This document shows, one piece after another, positions 16,294 through 25,614 of a stretch of 64,000 nt of DNA. Every line of letters starts with the position of its first letter. Position 1 is the first letter of the stretch. The translations under genes were made by a program, and so were the position numbers. Below the pieces are notes generated by a model. The model saw only the letters and a program-made list of their open reading frames with translations. It ran no database searches and had not been told where the DNA came from. The stretch comes from Hahellaceae bacterium (GTDB taxonomy: Bacteria > Pseudomonadota > Gammaproteobacteria > Pseudomonadales > Oleiphilaceae): positions 1 through 64,000 of the forward strand of contig JADGDV010000005.1 in assembly GCA_016744695.1 (NCBI GenBank), given 5' to 3'.

Positions 16294-16503
16294 TTAATCC
16301 ACTGTTCTATATTGCAATATGAGTCCAATAATTTCATGATCACTTGTTGCGGATGTTAAAGACTCATTCATTGATGTTCTTTGTGGTAAGTGGATATTGA
16401 ATTTAGCACGTAAAACGTCTTCCACTTGCTTATCATTAGTTGGGTCAAAATCTTTACCCGCATAGATACAAAGTCGCTGATGAATAAATTCTTTATTAGC
16501 CAT
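16294..16503 (-). CDS. Hypothetical 69-residue protein
   Basis: Not recognised. No membrane segment or signal peptide. The sequence contains DPTNDKQVEDVLRAKFNIHL, which looks like an amphipathic helix and strand. It is tightly followed by the 94-residue unknown gene and lies 25 bases after the GFA gene, suggesting a three-gene unit. Confidence 0.6.
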   Translation of the reverse strand: MANKEFIHQRLCIYAGKDFDPTNDKQVEDVLRAKFNIHLPQRTSMNESLTSATSDHEIIGLILQYRTVD

Positions 16504-16528
16504 GAAAAGCGTTTCTCTTGTTATACAT

Positions 16529-16921
16529 TTAAGGAATTTCTTTAAACTGTGGGTATTTGTCGGTTATTTCATGCCATGATGCTTTTGATTCTGAGTAGAT
16601 GTGATACTTATTCTTACATGAAAAAGGCGTTTCAATAGTGCCCATTCTCAATCTTCTTTTTTCTGGCATATCACTTCTAGCACTATAAAGAGGGCTTCCA
16701 CAATGTGAACAAAAAGCCCTTACTTTAATGTCATTGGCTTGAAATTCTTTAATATGTTCTATGCCAGTAAAGGTTAGTTTTTCTGTATCTACAGGACTAT
16801 TTGTAGCGAATGCACCACCTTGCGCTTTTCTGCATTGTGAGCAATGGCACATGGCAATCTCTTCGATGTCACCATCATATTCATAACGTACTTTGCCGCA
16901 TAAACAGCTTCCATTTATCAT
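16529..16921 (-). CDS. GFA/CENP-V family zinc enzyme
   Basis: 130 residues. The zinc-binding cysteine pattern of the glutathione-dependent formaldehyde-activating (GFA) fold is complete: CLCGKV at the start, CHCSQCRKAQGG, and FCSHCGSPLY. Members adduct glutathione to formaldehyde or act on related small molecules; the exact substrate cannot be told from sequence. It heads a small minus-strand group with two unknown genes. Confidence 0.9.
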   Translation of the reverse strand: MINGSCLCGKVRYEYDGDIEEIAMCHCSQCRKAQGGAFATNSPVDTEKLTFTGIEHIKEFQANDIKVRAFCSHCGSPLYSARSDMPEKRRLRMGTIETPFSCKNKYHIYSESKASWHEITDKYPQFKEIP

Positions 16922-16989
16922 TGTAACTCCCTTATATGAAATTGACTAATATCGACTACTGTAAACCTCCGTTAAGCACTGTGAGATGG

Positions 16990-18177
16990 CTACGCGAAGG
17001 TGTTTTTTAGTTCCCTTTTTTCTACTACTTTTAGCAGTATCACAATCAGCGTCCCTACTACCATAAAGCCGCCTGCCATTGAGAGTCCGTCTCTGTAGCT
17101 TCCTCCCATTATGGCAATTTGACCTGTTATGGCGGGGGCTACTATTTGTGCGACACCGTAGCTAATGGTCATCTTTCCCATCATTTTGGATGGTGCGCTG
17201 GGGTATAACCTGCCTGCCATCGTTAGAACCAAGCTGACAATACCTATAAACGTACCCCCAAAAAGAATGGCACTTGCATAGGCTGCGCAGGTGCTAGTGT
17301 TGATGACCGGAAGAATAATCCCGACGGTATGAATAGCAAATGCCAGAGCAAGCGCGTTCAAATCCCCCAACTTGCGTGCTATTAAGTCCCAAACTATACA
17401 GGCGGGTGCCGCGGCTAAGCCTAATACTAAAAAGACTAGGGTACCCTCATCAGCAAGGGGATTTTGCTGGTCAACAATGGCTACGATAAACGTAGCGCTA
17501 ATCACATAGCCTACGCCAGCACACATATAGGCCGCTATAAATAATCTCAAATAAGTCTTGGATGGAGGGTTATCAATTAATGCTTCGCCACTTTTCATTA
17601 GATGGCTGTCTTTGGGGCGGGGTAACCAGACCCAAGCCGGTATGGCCATTAGAATGCCAAGTAGTGATAAGGCAATCCATTGTTCACGCCAATCGAATTG
17701 AGGTGTCATGATACTGACAATATATGAACAAAAGGCGATGCCTAAACCTGCTCCCGCAAAGTGAATGCCTAGCTCACTACGATAGTGATGACGAATAAGC
17801 CAATTGAGAATAAGCCCTGAGCCTAGCAGTATGCCCGCAGCGCTACTAAGGCCCGCAAAATAACGCATGACACTCCATGCCCAGAAGTTTTCGCTTATGG
17901 CCATGCCTGCGGTGCTAACAACGGCGATGATGATCCCTAAGCGATAAAGGCGATCTTTTAATACCATGTTACTGATGGATGCGGCAATGAGCACACCCGT
18001 GAAGTAGCCCATATAATTAATGCTGGCCAGCCAACCACCTGCAGATATGCCCAATGAGGCTTGTTGCTGCATGAGAGGGAGTAGCGGCGTGTAAGCAAAA
18101 CGAGCCACACCTAGCATTAAAATAAGGCTAATAATGCCTGCGGTTAATACTTTGATTCGCTCAATGGGAGAGGGCAT
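16990..18177 (-). CDS. YbfB/YjiJ-family MFS transporter
   Basis: 395 residues with about 12 membrane segments. The N-terminal LMLGVARFAYTPLLPLM is characteristic of the YbfB/YjiJ family, and SINYMGYFTGVLIAA fits transmembrane helix 2. Substrate is unknown. It has no obvious partner gene; msrAB upstream is separately terminated by a hairpin. Confidence 0.88.
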   Translation of the reverse strand: MPSPIERIKVLTAGIISLILMLGVARFAYTPLLPLMQQQASLGISAGGWLASINYMGYFTGVLIAASISNMVLKDRLYRLGIIIAVVSTAGMAISENFWAWSVMRYFAGLSSAAGILLGSGLILNWLIRHHYRSELGIHFAGAGLGIAFCSYIVSIMTPQFDWREQWIALSLLGILMAIPAWVWLPRPKDSHLMKSGEALIDNPPSKTYLRLFIAAYMCAGVGYVISATFIVAIVDQQNPLADEGTLVFLVLGLAAAPACIVWDLIARKLGDLNALALAFAIHTVGIILPVINTSTCAAYASAILFGGTFIGIVSLVLTMAGRLYPSAPSKMMGKMTISYGVAQIVAPAITGQIAIMGGSYRDGLSMAGGFMVVGTLIVILLKVVEKRELKNTFA

Positions 18178-18275
18178 GGTTAAGTCTTTTAAAGGAGAGA
18201 CTTATAACGATATAGCACTAAGGGGTGTTCTGCCAATTGATCATATTGATTATTGACATTCAGTAAATATATACA

Positions 18276-18305
18276 GTATTGCGACCCAGAGGTGAGTCGC
18301 AATAC
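18276..18305 (-). terminator. Hairpin terminator after msrAB
   Basis: A perfect 10-base-pair stem (GTATTGCGAC with GTCGCAATAC) and a 10-base loop lie directly after the msrAB stop. On the minus strand it is followed by TGTATATATTT, a degenerate T-rich tract. Confidence 0.6.
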
Positions 18306-18311
18306 CCTTTG

Positions 18312-19439
18312 TTAGCTTTTGAATAAGCTTAACAATGCTTCATACCCTTCTTTTTCCATGTCTGCTTTGGCAATAAAGCGTAATGCAGCCGAGTTAATGC
18401 AGTACCTTAAGCCGGTGGGCTGTGGGCCATCTTCAAATACGTGACCAAGATGTGAGTCGCCATATTTGCTGCGCACTTCTGTTCTTGTATAAAACAGCTT
18501 TGAATCATCTCTGCTCACGATGTTCTCGTTATTAATAGGCTGTGAAAAGCTAGGCCAGCCTGTTTTAGAGTCATATTTATCTATGGATGAAAATAATGGC
18601 TCTCCGCTGACGATATCAACATATATACCTTCACGCTTTTCGTTCCAATATGGGTTGTCGAAAGAACGTTCGGTGGCGTCTTTCTGAGTCACGTTGTATT
18701 GCAGCGGTGTTAGTCGCTTTTGAATTTCTTCATCAGAAGGTTTGGTGTAAGTGTTGGTATTGTTTGTGTTGGCTGGGCTCATTGTTTTAGCCTCCATCTT
18801 TTTATGAAGATCATCTCCCCATGTAGCTTCAAGGAACTGGTCTCTGCCTGAGCTGTATCGGTAATAATTGTAGCGAACAGGGTTCTTCTTGTAGTAATCC
18901 TGATGATATTCTTCTGCGGGCCAGAATCGTGTCGCTTTTATAATATCTGTTGCTAAAGGTTTGTCATAACGACCTGACTTGGCTAGAGAGTCACGAGATT
19001 TCTCTGCCGCTAATTTTTCTTGTTCATTGTTGTAGAAAATAAAAGGACGGTATTGATAGCCGCGATCAACAAATTGTCCGCCATCATCGGTTGGGTCAAC
19101 TTGTTTCCAGAAGGCATCCAGTAACTGGTCATAGGATACGATGCTAGGGTCATAGTAAACTTCTACGGCCTCTATGTGCTTTGTCGTTCCAGAAGATACC
19201 TGCTTATAAGTGGGGTTTTTAATCTCTCCGCCTATGTAGCCAGAGATAACCTCACTGACACCGGGTACTTTTTCAAAGTCAGATTCGACACACCAGAAGC
19301 AGCCGCCAGCAAAAGTGGCTACCGCAGGTTCGGGGTTATGAATATTTTCTTTAGTCGGCGCACTTTCTCCACAGGCTGCGATGGACATTAGCCCCGCTAA
19401 GCCAAGTACTTTTGCAAATAATACGGTACGTTTAATCAT
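18312..19439 (-). CDS. msrAB: Exported bifunctional methionine sulfoxide reductase MsrA-MsrB
   Basis: 375 residues. The N-terminus is a lipoprotein signal with a lipobox ending in IAAC. MsrA follows (about residues 40-195) with GCFWC holding the catalytic cysteine. MsrB occupies about residues 235-370, with GWPSF, HLGHVF and RYCINS holding the catalytic cysteine. The CxxC zinc pairs of many MsrB proteins are absent (GEPLFSS where CG..LF would be), so it is the zinc-free type. The enzyme repairs oxidised methionine in envelope proteins. Confidence 0.93.
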   Translation of the reverse strand: MIKRTVLFAKVLGLAGLMSIAACGESAPTKENIHNPEPAVATFAGGCFWCVESDFEKVPGVSEVISGYIGGEIKNPTYKQVSSGTTKHIEAVEVYYDPSIVSYDQLLDAFWKQVDPTDDGGQFVDRGYQYRPFIFYNNEQEKLAAEKSRDSLAKSGRYDKPLATDIIKATRFWPAEEYHQDYYKKNPVRYNYYRYSSGRDQFLEATWGDDLHKKMEAKTMSPANTNNTNTYTKPSDEEIQKRLTPLQYNVTQKDATERSFDNPYWNEKREGIYVDIVSGEPLFSSIDKYDSKTGWPSFSQPINNENIVSRDDSKLFYTRTEVRSKYGDSHLGHVFEDGPQPTGLRYCINSAALRFIAKADMEKEGYEALLSLFKS

Positions 19440-19643
19440 GCTATTTACCTCATCGGTGTTTGTTTGCTTGAGGCTAGTATTGCCTAAACTAATGCCTTTA
19501 TGGAAGGGGCCTTGGGCCGATTTTATTAAACCATGATATGTCGTGATACATTCGTTATAACTTCGTGAAACCTGCGGGATTTTTATGTCATATGCTTTTA
19601 ATCATCAACTAACGAAGTAATAAAAACGATTAAAGGAGCTAAC

Positions 19644-20348
19644 ATGAAAACCAAATCCATAATGGCATTATCCGCTTTACCCTTCTTATTTGCATCACAT
19701 TTTGCTGCGGCTCAAACCGTTGATGTGACGGTGACTAATCTTACCCAAGGCATATTTTTCACTCCGCTTCTTGTAAGTGCTCATGACTCATCGGCTCACC
19801 TATTCGAAGCGGGGCAGTCTGCTACGGCTGAGTTACAGGCGATGGCTGAGGGTGGGGATATCTCAGGTTTGGTAAGTGCTACAACCGCATTGGGTGCGGT
19901 TAACTCAGAGAACCCTGCTGCTGGCTTATTGGCACCGTCTACATCTACTCAGGTGAGTGGCCTAGATACGGGGAGCAATACACATTTGTCTATCGTGGCG
20001 ATGTTACTGCCAACCAATGATGGGTTTGCGGGGCTCGATAGCTGGGAAATACCGGAAGAAGCGGGTACTTATACTATCTATCTCAATGGCTATGATGCGG
20101 GAACAGAAGCCAATGATGAAGTAGTTAACGGCGGCGGTGCATCGGGTGTCTTGGGTATTCCGGCTAGCCCTGGCGGAAGTGGAGAGACGGGTGCCAGCGG
20201 TGTAACAACGGCAGAAACTAACCAGACTGTTCATATTCACCGTGGCAATGTGGGCGATACAGATGCTACAGGCGGTGTGAGTGATGTTGATAGCCGCATT
20301 CATCGTTGGTTAAACCCTGTTGCAAAAGTAACTGTAACGGTTAAATAA
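19644..20348 (+). CDS. Exported spondin-domain protein (first of a tandem pair)
   Basis: 234 residues. A signal peptide ends at about residue 24 (FAAAQT). The mature part matches the spondin_N domain of bacterial proteins: VTVTNLTQGIFFTPLLV, AMAEGGD, ATMLLPTNDGF-like (AMLLPTNDGFAGL), and YDAGTEANDE. It is 14 bases upstream of a related gene and shares most motifs with it. In animals the domain binds matrix components; the bacterial role is unknown. AAAGGAG-type sequence (about 19634) precedes the ATG. Confidence 0.85.
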   Translation: MKTKSIMALSALPFLFASHFAAAQTVDVTVTNLTQGIFFTPLLVSAHDSSAHLFEAGQSATAELQAMAEGGDISGLVSATTALGAVNSENPAAGLLAPSTSTQVSGLDTGSNTHLSIVAMLLPTNDGFAGLDSWEIPEEAGTYTIYLNGYDAGTEANDEVVNGGGASGVLGIPASPGGSGETGASGVTTAETNQTVHIHRGNVGDTDATGGVSDVDSRIHRWLNPVAKVTVTVK

Positions 20349-20362
20349 GGGGGGATGCAAAA

Positions 20363-21067
20363 ATGAAACTTAAATCTATAGTAAATATAAGTGCAGTGGC
20401 TTTAGTTGCTGGTTTGATGGCGGGTTGTAGTGATTCATCTAACTCGACTAACACGCCAGAAATGAATGATTATGAGATTACTGTCACTAACTTGAGTAGT
20501 AATCAGCCCCTTTCACCCGTAGCGGTGGTGGTACATGAAGCGTCTTATAATGCATGGGAAATTGGGTCTGCATCTACCGTTGGCTTGGAAAACTTAGCTG
20601 AGGGGGGAGATAACTCAACTTTCTTAGGGGAGGCTAGAACGGCCAGTTCACTGGGCGCTGAATCAGGGACGGGCGTAATTATTCCAGGCAGTTCAGAGCT
20701 TATTGAGGTGTCTGTTCAAAGAGGGAGCGATTTAGCGTTAACGGTCGCAACGATGCTGGTCAATACCAATGATGCGTTTGCAGGGCGTGCAGGCATAGAC
20801 TTATCTTCGCTCTCAATTGGCGATGAGCTAAACCTACGGTTACCTATATATGATGCGGGTACTGAAGGGAATAATGAATTGGCAGGTACTATTCCAGGCC
20901 CTGCTGATGGTGGAGAAGGTTTTAATAGTGATCGTGATGATGTTAATGTCGTTTCAAGACACTCTGGTGTTGTGAGCAATATTGACGGATATACTGATTC
21001 GGTACTGGAGCAATCTCACCGTTTTGATTCACCGGTTGCTCAATTGCTTGTTAGACGAGTGAACTAA
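20363..21067 (+). CDS. Spondin-domain lipoprotein (second of a tandem pair)
   Basis: 234 residues, the same length as its neighbour. A lipobox (LMAGC) places the mature N-terminus at Cys22. The spondin_N motifs are repeated: YEITVTNLSSNQPLSPVAVV, LAEGGDNS, ATMLVNTNDAFAG, and YDAGTEGNNELAG, so it arose by duplication and divergence. The pair would give one free periplasmic and one membrane-anchored copy. A two-component system starts 89 bases later. Confidence 0.85.
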   Translation: MKLKSIVNISAVALVAGLMAGCSDSSNSTNTPEMNDYEITVTNLSSNQPLSPVAVVVHEASYNAWEIGSASTVGLENLAEGGDNSTFLGEARTASSLGAESGTGVIIPGSSELIEVSVQRGSDLALTVATMLVNTNDAFAGRAGIDLSSLSIGDELNLRLPIYDAGTEGNNELAGTIPGPADGGEGFNSDRDDVNVVSRHSGVVSNIDGYTDSVLEQSHRFDSPVAQLLVRRVN

Positions 21068-21155
21068 ATAGTTGGGGGTTGGTGCTTCTGCTTGCTATGC
21101 TCAATCATTCCCCCCCACTCTAGTTTTTTTAACCAATGAAAAAGGCCTTATCTCA

Positions 21156-21905
21156 ATGAAACGCAGAATTCTTGTTATCGAAGATGATCAGGATATTAAT
21201 AATCTGGTCGCCATGAATTTGCGGGATATGAATTATGAGGTTGAAAGCTGCGATATAGGTTCGCGTGGTCTTCAAATGGCAATGGCGGGTGACTTTGACC
21301 TGATCGTTCTTGATGTTATGTTGCCAGAAATGGATGGCTTGGAAATATGCATGCGTTTACGCGCGGCTAAAAAACTGATGCCTATATTAATGCTAACCGC
21401 AAAAGACTCGGAAGCAGATAGGGTGGTCGGCCTTGAAATGGGGGCCGATGACTATTTAACCAAACCGTTTAGTATTCGTGAGCTACAAGCCAGAGTGAAA
21501 GCAATGCTAAGGAGGGTGGAAATGCTGACGCAAAAACCTCAAGAGGTGGAGTCAAGTGTTCTAATGTTTGGTTGTTTAGAGATTAATGCTGATAAACGAC
21601 AGGTAAAGCTAGATACCAAGGTTGTAGACTTAACCAGTACTGAGTTTGATTTATTGTTGTATATGGCAAGGCAGCCTGGCTTGGTTTTCAGTAGAGCTCA
21701 GTTATTAGATAAAGTCTGGGGTTATCACCATAGTGGTTATGAACACACGGTAAATTCACACATCAATAGACTTCGTACCAAGCTTGAAAAAGATCCGTCA
21801 CACCCTGAGTTTGTGTTAACGGTTTGGGGGGTAGGTTATAAATTTACAGATGCCGCATTGTCTACAGGTGCTTCTTCAGGCACTTCTCAAGGTTCAGCCC
21901 AATGA
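21156..21905 (+). CDS. OmpR/PhoB-family response regulator
   Basis: 249 residues from the ATG at 21156; an earlier in-frame start at 21072 would add 28 unlikely residues. The receiver has the acidic pair in LVIEDDQD, the phosphoacceptor Asp53 in LIVLDVMLP, and lysine in YLTKPFS. The C-terminal winged helix has HTVNSHINRLRTKLE and GVGYKF. A Ser/Gly/Ala-rich tail of ~15 residues is extra. It overlaps the kinase gene by four bases; target genes may include the spondin genes just upstream. Confidence 0.95.
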   Translation: MKRRILVIEDDQDINNLVAMNLRDMNYEVESCDIGSRGLQMAMAGDFDLIVLDVMLPEMDGLEICMRLRAAKKLMPILMLTAKDSEADRVVGLEMGADDYLTKPFSIRELQARVKAMLRRVEMLTQKPQEVESSVLMFGCLEINADKRQVKLDTKVVDLTSTEFDLLLYMARQPGLVFSRAQLLDKVWGYHHSGYEHTVNSHINRLRTKLEKDPSHPEFVLTVWGVGYKFTDAALSTGASSGTSQGSAQ

Positions 21906-23401
21906 AAAATTGGATAAATTCTTTTTACAGTAAGCTGGTATTAGGGTTGCTGGCTAGTTTTCTGTTAATAGGGCTATTGCTAACAGTGCTGGTTCAGCAA
22001 TTGACGACCCGCTACCAGAATGAAATTGAGCAAAAGCTGCATCTTGAGTTAGCAGAACATGTTGTAGGTGACGATAGCCTGCTAAAAGATGGTGAAATCG
22101 ACCAGAAAGCCCTTAAGCATGCCTTTCATTCAATGATGGTACTTGGTCCAAGTTTTGAATTTTATGTATTAACACCCGCAGGTGATGTAACCACGTATTC
22201 TGCCGACGATGACAAAATTAAGCGGATGAGCGTGAATCTTGAACCCGTTAAACAGTTTCTTTCAGGAAACGAAAGACTACCTATTCTAGGTGATGACCCT
22301 CGTTCAGAGTATCGGGAGAAGATATTCTCGGTTGCAGAAATAAGGCAGGATGAAGAACTAAAAGGGTATCTCTATATAATTATTGGCGGTGAGATCTACG
22401 ATAGTATCGTAGGATTATTACAGAACAGTCATATCATACAATTAAGCGTGTGGGGCTTGGTTGCCGGGTTGCTTTTTAGTTTGATTGTTGTGCTCCTATT
22501 GTTCGCTATGTTGACGAGACCATTGCGTCGTTTAGCCAATGAGATGAAGCAGTTTCGAGATGAAGGTTTTGAAGATGCCCCGAAAATTAGCTACGACTGG
22601 GATGAAAACTCAGCCGATGAAATTCATCGTTTAGGGACTACCTTTAATGCCATGTCTTCAACCTTAAGGCAGCAGTATGAAAAGGTGCGAACGACAGATG
22701 AACTCAGGCGTGAGCTTATTTCTTATGTTTCTCATGATTTACGAACCCCTTTAGCCGCGCTTCAGGGTTACCTTGAAACCTGGCAGTTGAAGCAGACAAA
22801 CATTACAGAAACTGAAAGTGCAGAGCTGATACAAGTAGCGGTCAATAATGCACAGCAAATCAGTCGCTTAGTGGAGCAACTCTTTGAGCTAGCTCATTTA
22901 GATGCTGAAAACACACATTTGCAGATGGAACCTGTTTCTATCGCTGAGCTGGCACAAGATGTTTTACAGAAATTGACACTGGAAGCAGAAAAGAAAGGGG
23001 TCAGTCTAGATGTGAACCCGAAAGACCCCTCATTGATGGCGATGGCTAATATTGAGAAGCTAGAGCGAGTATTTACTAACCTTATAGATAACGCCATAAG
23101 GCACTGTAAAGAGGGAGGTAAGGTTTCAGTTGATATTGTGAAAGCAGGCCGGCAATGGTGGGTTACAGTTAAAGATTCAGGTGTAGGCATCTCAGACGAA
23201 GATTTACCTCATATATTTGAAGCACACTACCGAGGCAAAGTGTCAGGTGTCGATGAAAGCGCACAAAGTGATCGTGCGAATAGTGGTTTAGGGCTAGCCA
23301 TTACCCGTAGAATTATTGAATTACATAACAGCAAAATTGAAGTTAAAAGCACGTTGGGAGAAGGGACTTCATTTTCTTTTCCCTTAAATAGTATAAAATG
23401 A
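21902..23401 (+). CDS. Membrane sensor histidine kinase
   Basis: 499 residues. Two membrane helices (about 11-32 and 177-203) flank a periplasmic sensor region of ~145 residues with no recognisable motif. HAMP follows, then HisKA with the phospho-accepting His (about 278) in YVSHDLRTPLA, and an ATPase with NLIDNAIRHC, DSGVGI and GLGLAI. It is the partner of the overlapping response regulator. The signal sensed is unknown; location next to exported spondin proteins suggests an envelope cue. Confidence 0.95.
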   Translation: MKNWINSFYSKLVLGLLASFLLIGLLLTVLVQQLTTRYQNEIEQKLHLELAEHVVGDDSLLKDGEIDQKALKHAFHSMMVLGPSFEFYVLTPAGDVTTYSADDDKIKRMSVNLEPVKQFLSGNERLPILGDDPRSEYREKIFSVAEIRQDEELKGYLYIIIGGEIYDSIVGLLQNSHIIQLSVWGLVAGLLFSLIVVLLLFAMLTRPLRRLANEMKQFRDEGFEDAPKISYDWDENSADEIHRLGTTFNAMSSTLRQQYEKVRTTDELRRELISYVSHDLRTPLAALQGYLETWQLKQTNITETESAELIQVAVNNAQQISRLVEQLFELAHLDAENTHLQMEPVSIAELAQDVLQKLTLEAEKKGVSLDVNPKDPSLMAMANIEKLERVFTNLIDNAIRHCKEGGKVSVDIVKAGRQWWVTVKDSGVGISDEDLPHIFEAHYRGKVSGVDESAQSDRANSGLGLAITRRIIELHNSKIEVKSTLGEGTSFSFPLNSIK

Positions 23402-23462
23402 GACTAAGATATTTAAAAATGAGTTTATTCAGAAGAGGATGTAATGTCTGCTTCTGATTAAC

Positions 23463-23512
23463 AAGTAGATCTTATACAAGTAGGTCTTATAAATGAGTAG
23501 GTCTGATAAATG
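23463..23512 (+). repeat. Short degenerate tandem repeat
   Basis: Three to four copies of a 15-18-base unit around AAGTAGGTCTTATAAATG lie in the gap between the kinase and binding-protein genes. Two adjacent units differ by a single base in their shared part. No function is evident; it may come from replication slippage. Confidence 0.6.
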
Positions 23513-23532
23513 AGTAGTATCAGGTTATTGCT

Positions 23533-24945
23533 TTGAATGTAAAGTGCTTAGCTGTCTTGTGTTTTTTTATTGTCTTCTTTACACCTTGGGTGTTTGCGAA
23601 AGATATTGTCGTGGCTTTTTCTCCTTATAAACCGCCATATGTTATTGGTAAAGAGAGGCGAGGGCTTGAGGTTGATATTGTTAGAGAAGCACTGGCATTA
23701 GAAGGGCTAACACTTAAGGTCGACTTTTTTGATCGAAGGTATTTGCGTCAAGCTATAAAGTTTGATCGCACCGAGGCTGCGTCAGGGCTAAAGGTCCTTG
23801 ATGATGGCTTATATTACTCTGATGCTTATATCAGCTTTCAAAATACTATTATTTCCCGCGCTGATGACAACATTAAACTGAATGCTATTGGGGATTTAAA
23901 AGGACGCCGGTTTGCTGCATGGCGAGGTGCTTCTCAGAGTTTAGGGCGTGAATTTAATGAGGCATCGGGCAATGGGACGTCACTTACTTATTTAGAATAC
24001 GATAATCAGTTAATTCAAAATAAGATGTTTTGGTCGCACCGCATCGACTTAATCGTGATTGACCAGTTTGTTTTTAATTGGTATCAGCAACGTTTGTCCG
24101 ATTCTTTTATTACAACGGATAAAATCACTCTGCATTCTTTGCTGCCTACTAAGACGCTGTACCATATCGGGTTTAAAACAAAAAAAAATCAGGAAGCATT
24201 CAACGCCGGGCTCAATAAATTGAAGCAATCCGGGCGTTATGATGAACTAAGAGCTCAATATCTTCAGCCTGCAAAAATAACACCCATTTATCTCTATTTT
24301 GATGAACAGCCTCCCTACCTTAAAAGCAGTCATAATGGGGTTTATGGTCTTACCGCAACGCGTGCAGCAGAAGCATTTAAAACGGCAGAGCTTAAATTTA
24401 TGTGGAAGCGCATGCCCTCTAATGAACGAACTCCCTTATTAAAAGAGAATAACGTCAAGGAATGTTTAATTGGACGATATAGAAAGCTAACGCAAGAGAA
24501 GTATGTTCGGTTTACCTACCCTATTTATACTGATAAACCTCAGGTTGCTCTATCAAGGAAAGATAACTCTTTGAATGCTTCAACCTTAGACAACCTATTT
24601 AGTGACAGCAAAAAAGTCATGTTAGTTAAAGAAGCGTATTCTTATGGTCAATATGTTGATCAGATGGTTAAAAAAAATAAGCCAAGACGACTCATGCTAG
24701 CGATAGATACGGCTGAAATGCTATTGGCACTATCTCGTCGTAAGGCCGACTATATGCTTATTGCACCAGAAGAAATTGAAAAAACGTTTGATAAAGTAGG
24801 GCTCAATATCGAAGATTTTAATATCCACCTATTAACGGATATCCCTTCAGGTGAACAGCATAATATTGTCTGTTCAATGGCGGTGGGTAGTGAGGCGATT
24901 CAGAAATTAAACCAGGCTATTCAAATACAAACTAGTGTGGAGTAG
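23533..24945 (+). CDS. Double periplasmic solute-binding protein (SBP_bac_3 type)
   Basis: 470 residues with a signal peptide ending at about residue 22 (VFAKD). Two tandem domains resemble family 3 binding proteins: residues ~23-255 begin with IVVAFSPYKPPYVI, and ~256-470 with PIYLYFDEQPPYL. A TTG at 23533 is the only sensible start. No ABC permease or ATPase gene lies nearby, so it may be a sensory or orphan receptor, perhaps feeding the adjacent two-component system; this is inference. Confidence 0.8.
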   Translation: MNVKCLAVLCFFIVFFTPWVFAKDIVVAFSPYKPPYVIGKERRGLEVDIVREALALEGLTLKVDFFDRRYLRQAIKFDRTEAASGLKVLDDGLYYSDAYISFQNTIISRADDNIKLNAIGDLKGRRFAAWRGASQSLGREFNEASGNGTSLTYLEYDNQLIQNKMFWSHRIDLIVIDQFVFNWYQQRLSDSFITTDKITLHSLLPTKTLYHIGFKTKKNQEAFNAGLNKLKQSGRYDELRAQYLQPAKITPIYLYFDEQPPYLKSSHNGVYGLTATRAAEAFKTAELKFMWKRMPSNERTPLLKENNVKECLIGRYRKLTQEKYVRFTYPIYTDKPQVALSRKDNSLNASTLDNLFSDSKKVMLVKEAYSYGQYVDQMVKKNKPRRLMLAIDTAEMLLALSRRKADYMLIAPEEIEKTFDKVGLNIEDFNIHLLTDIPSGEQHNIVCSMAVGSEAIQKLNQAIQIQTSVE

Positions 24946-25508
24946 CTTGTAGGTGAGTAATAACGTTGTTAACTATTTTTGCTGTCGGAAACTCTAACCT
25001 TGGCTTGCTTACAACCTAAAGCGACCCATTTTTGAATGTCCGGAAACTGCTGATTTACCTTTAAAATCGCTCCTTTTAATATTCAAGATTCTCCAAGTCC
25101 TTTGTGTTTTATAAAGACCGGAATTGCCACAAAGGAGTCATATGTGAAGTGGAGTTATAGGGTGTGCTTGCGCACCATTTTCATGGTCTGAACGGCAGAA
25201 TACTCTATAATTACATGTACCTGACGGTGCGCAAGCGCACCCTATATGGTTAATCTGCTCAAACCGTGAATGTCTCCATAGGGCGAATAGTTGCCATCGC
25301 TTACCGTTTGTAATTAACGATAAACCTCGTATGTAAAAGGAACGTTTTATGCCAGAACCTCGTGAGATGTTGACTGATAAAAAAGGATCGTTAACCGTCA
25401 CATAGCTATACCTAGTAGGCTTAAGCCACATTGAATTTATAAAAATACTGGCAACCCTTTAAAAGCGATCATCACTTAATAATTAAATATCGTAGTAGAC
25501 GATACTTT
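24946..25508. other. Gene-free stretch between binding protein and higBA
   Basis: No credible gene on either strand. It holds a palindromic repeat pair (25157-25245) and an 18-codon ORF (25350-25406) preceded by AAAGGA that is too short to judge. The base composition resembles its surroundings; remnants of decayed coding DNA are possible but not demonstrable by eye. Confidence 0.6.
25157..25245. repeat. REP-type palindrome pair (GGGTGCGC family)
   Basis: Two 20-base arms in inverted orientation, 25157-25176 and 25226-25245, match at 19 of 20 positions, and each is itself a near palindrome (GGTGCGC..GCGCACC). This family is widespread between genes of gammaproteobacteria. A third copy lies at 31253-31272. 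Confidence 0.8.
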
Positions 25509-25614
25509 GTAGCCTTGATGAAAGGAGGCACGATTGGAATCAGGGTTTATAGAGCTATACTTCAACTCGTACAGTGGAATGCCCCTGATTCCGCTGCGCT
25601 TCATCAAGGCTACG
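25509..25614. repeat. REP element A, overlapping the start of higB
   Basis: Left arm 25509-25545 (from GTAGCC to CAGGG) and right arm 25583-25614 (CCCTGATTCC to GGCTACG) are imperfect inverted repeats. The right arm has the well-known REP form GATTCCGCTGCGCTTCATC. The left arm matches that of element B at 57073-57109 at 34 of 37 positions. It includes the higB ribosome-binding site and start codon. Confidence 0.85.

Noticed and set aside
25350-25406. 18-codon ORF with AAAGGA upstream
   Set aside because: Too short and without neighbours or composition to support coding; possible remnant only.
25138-25431. 97-residue minus-strand ORF in the gap before higBA
   Set aside because: It spans both arms of a REP palindrome, has no ribosome-binding site or family likeness, and looks like a chance open frame.
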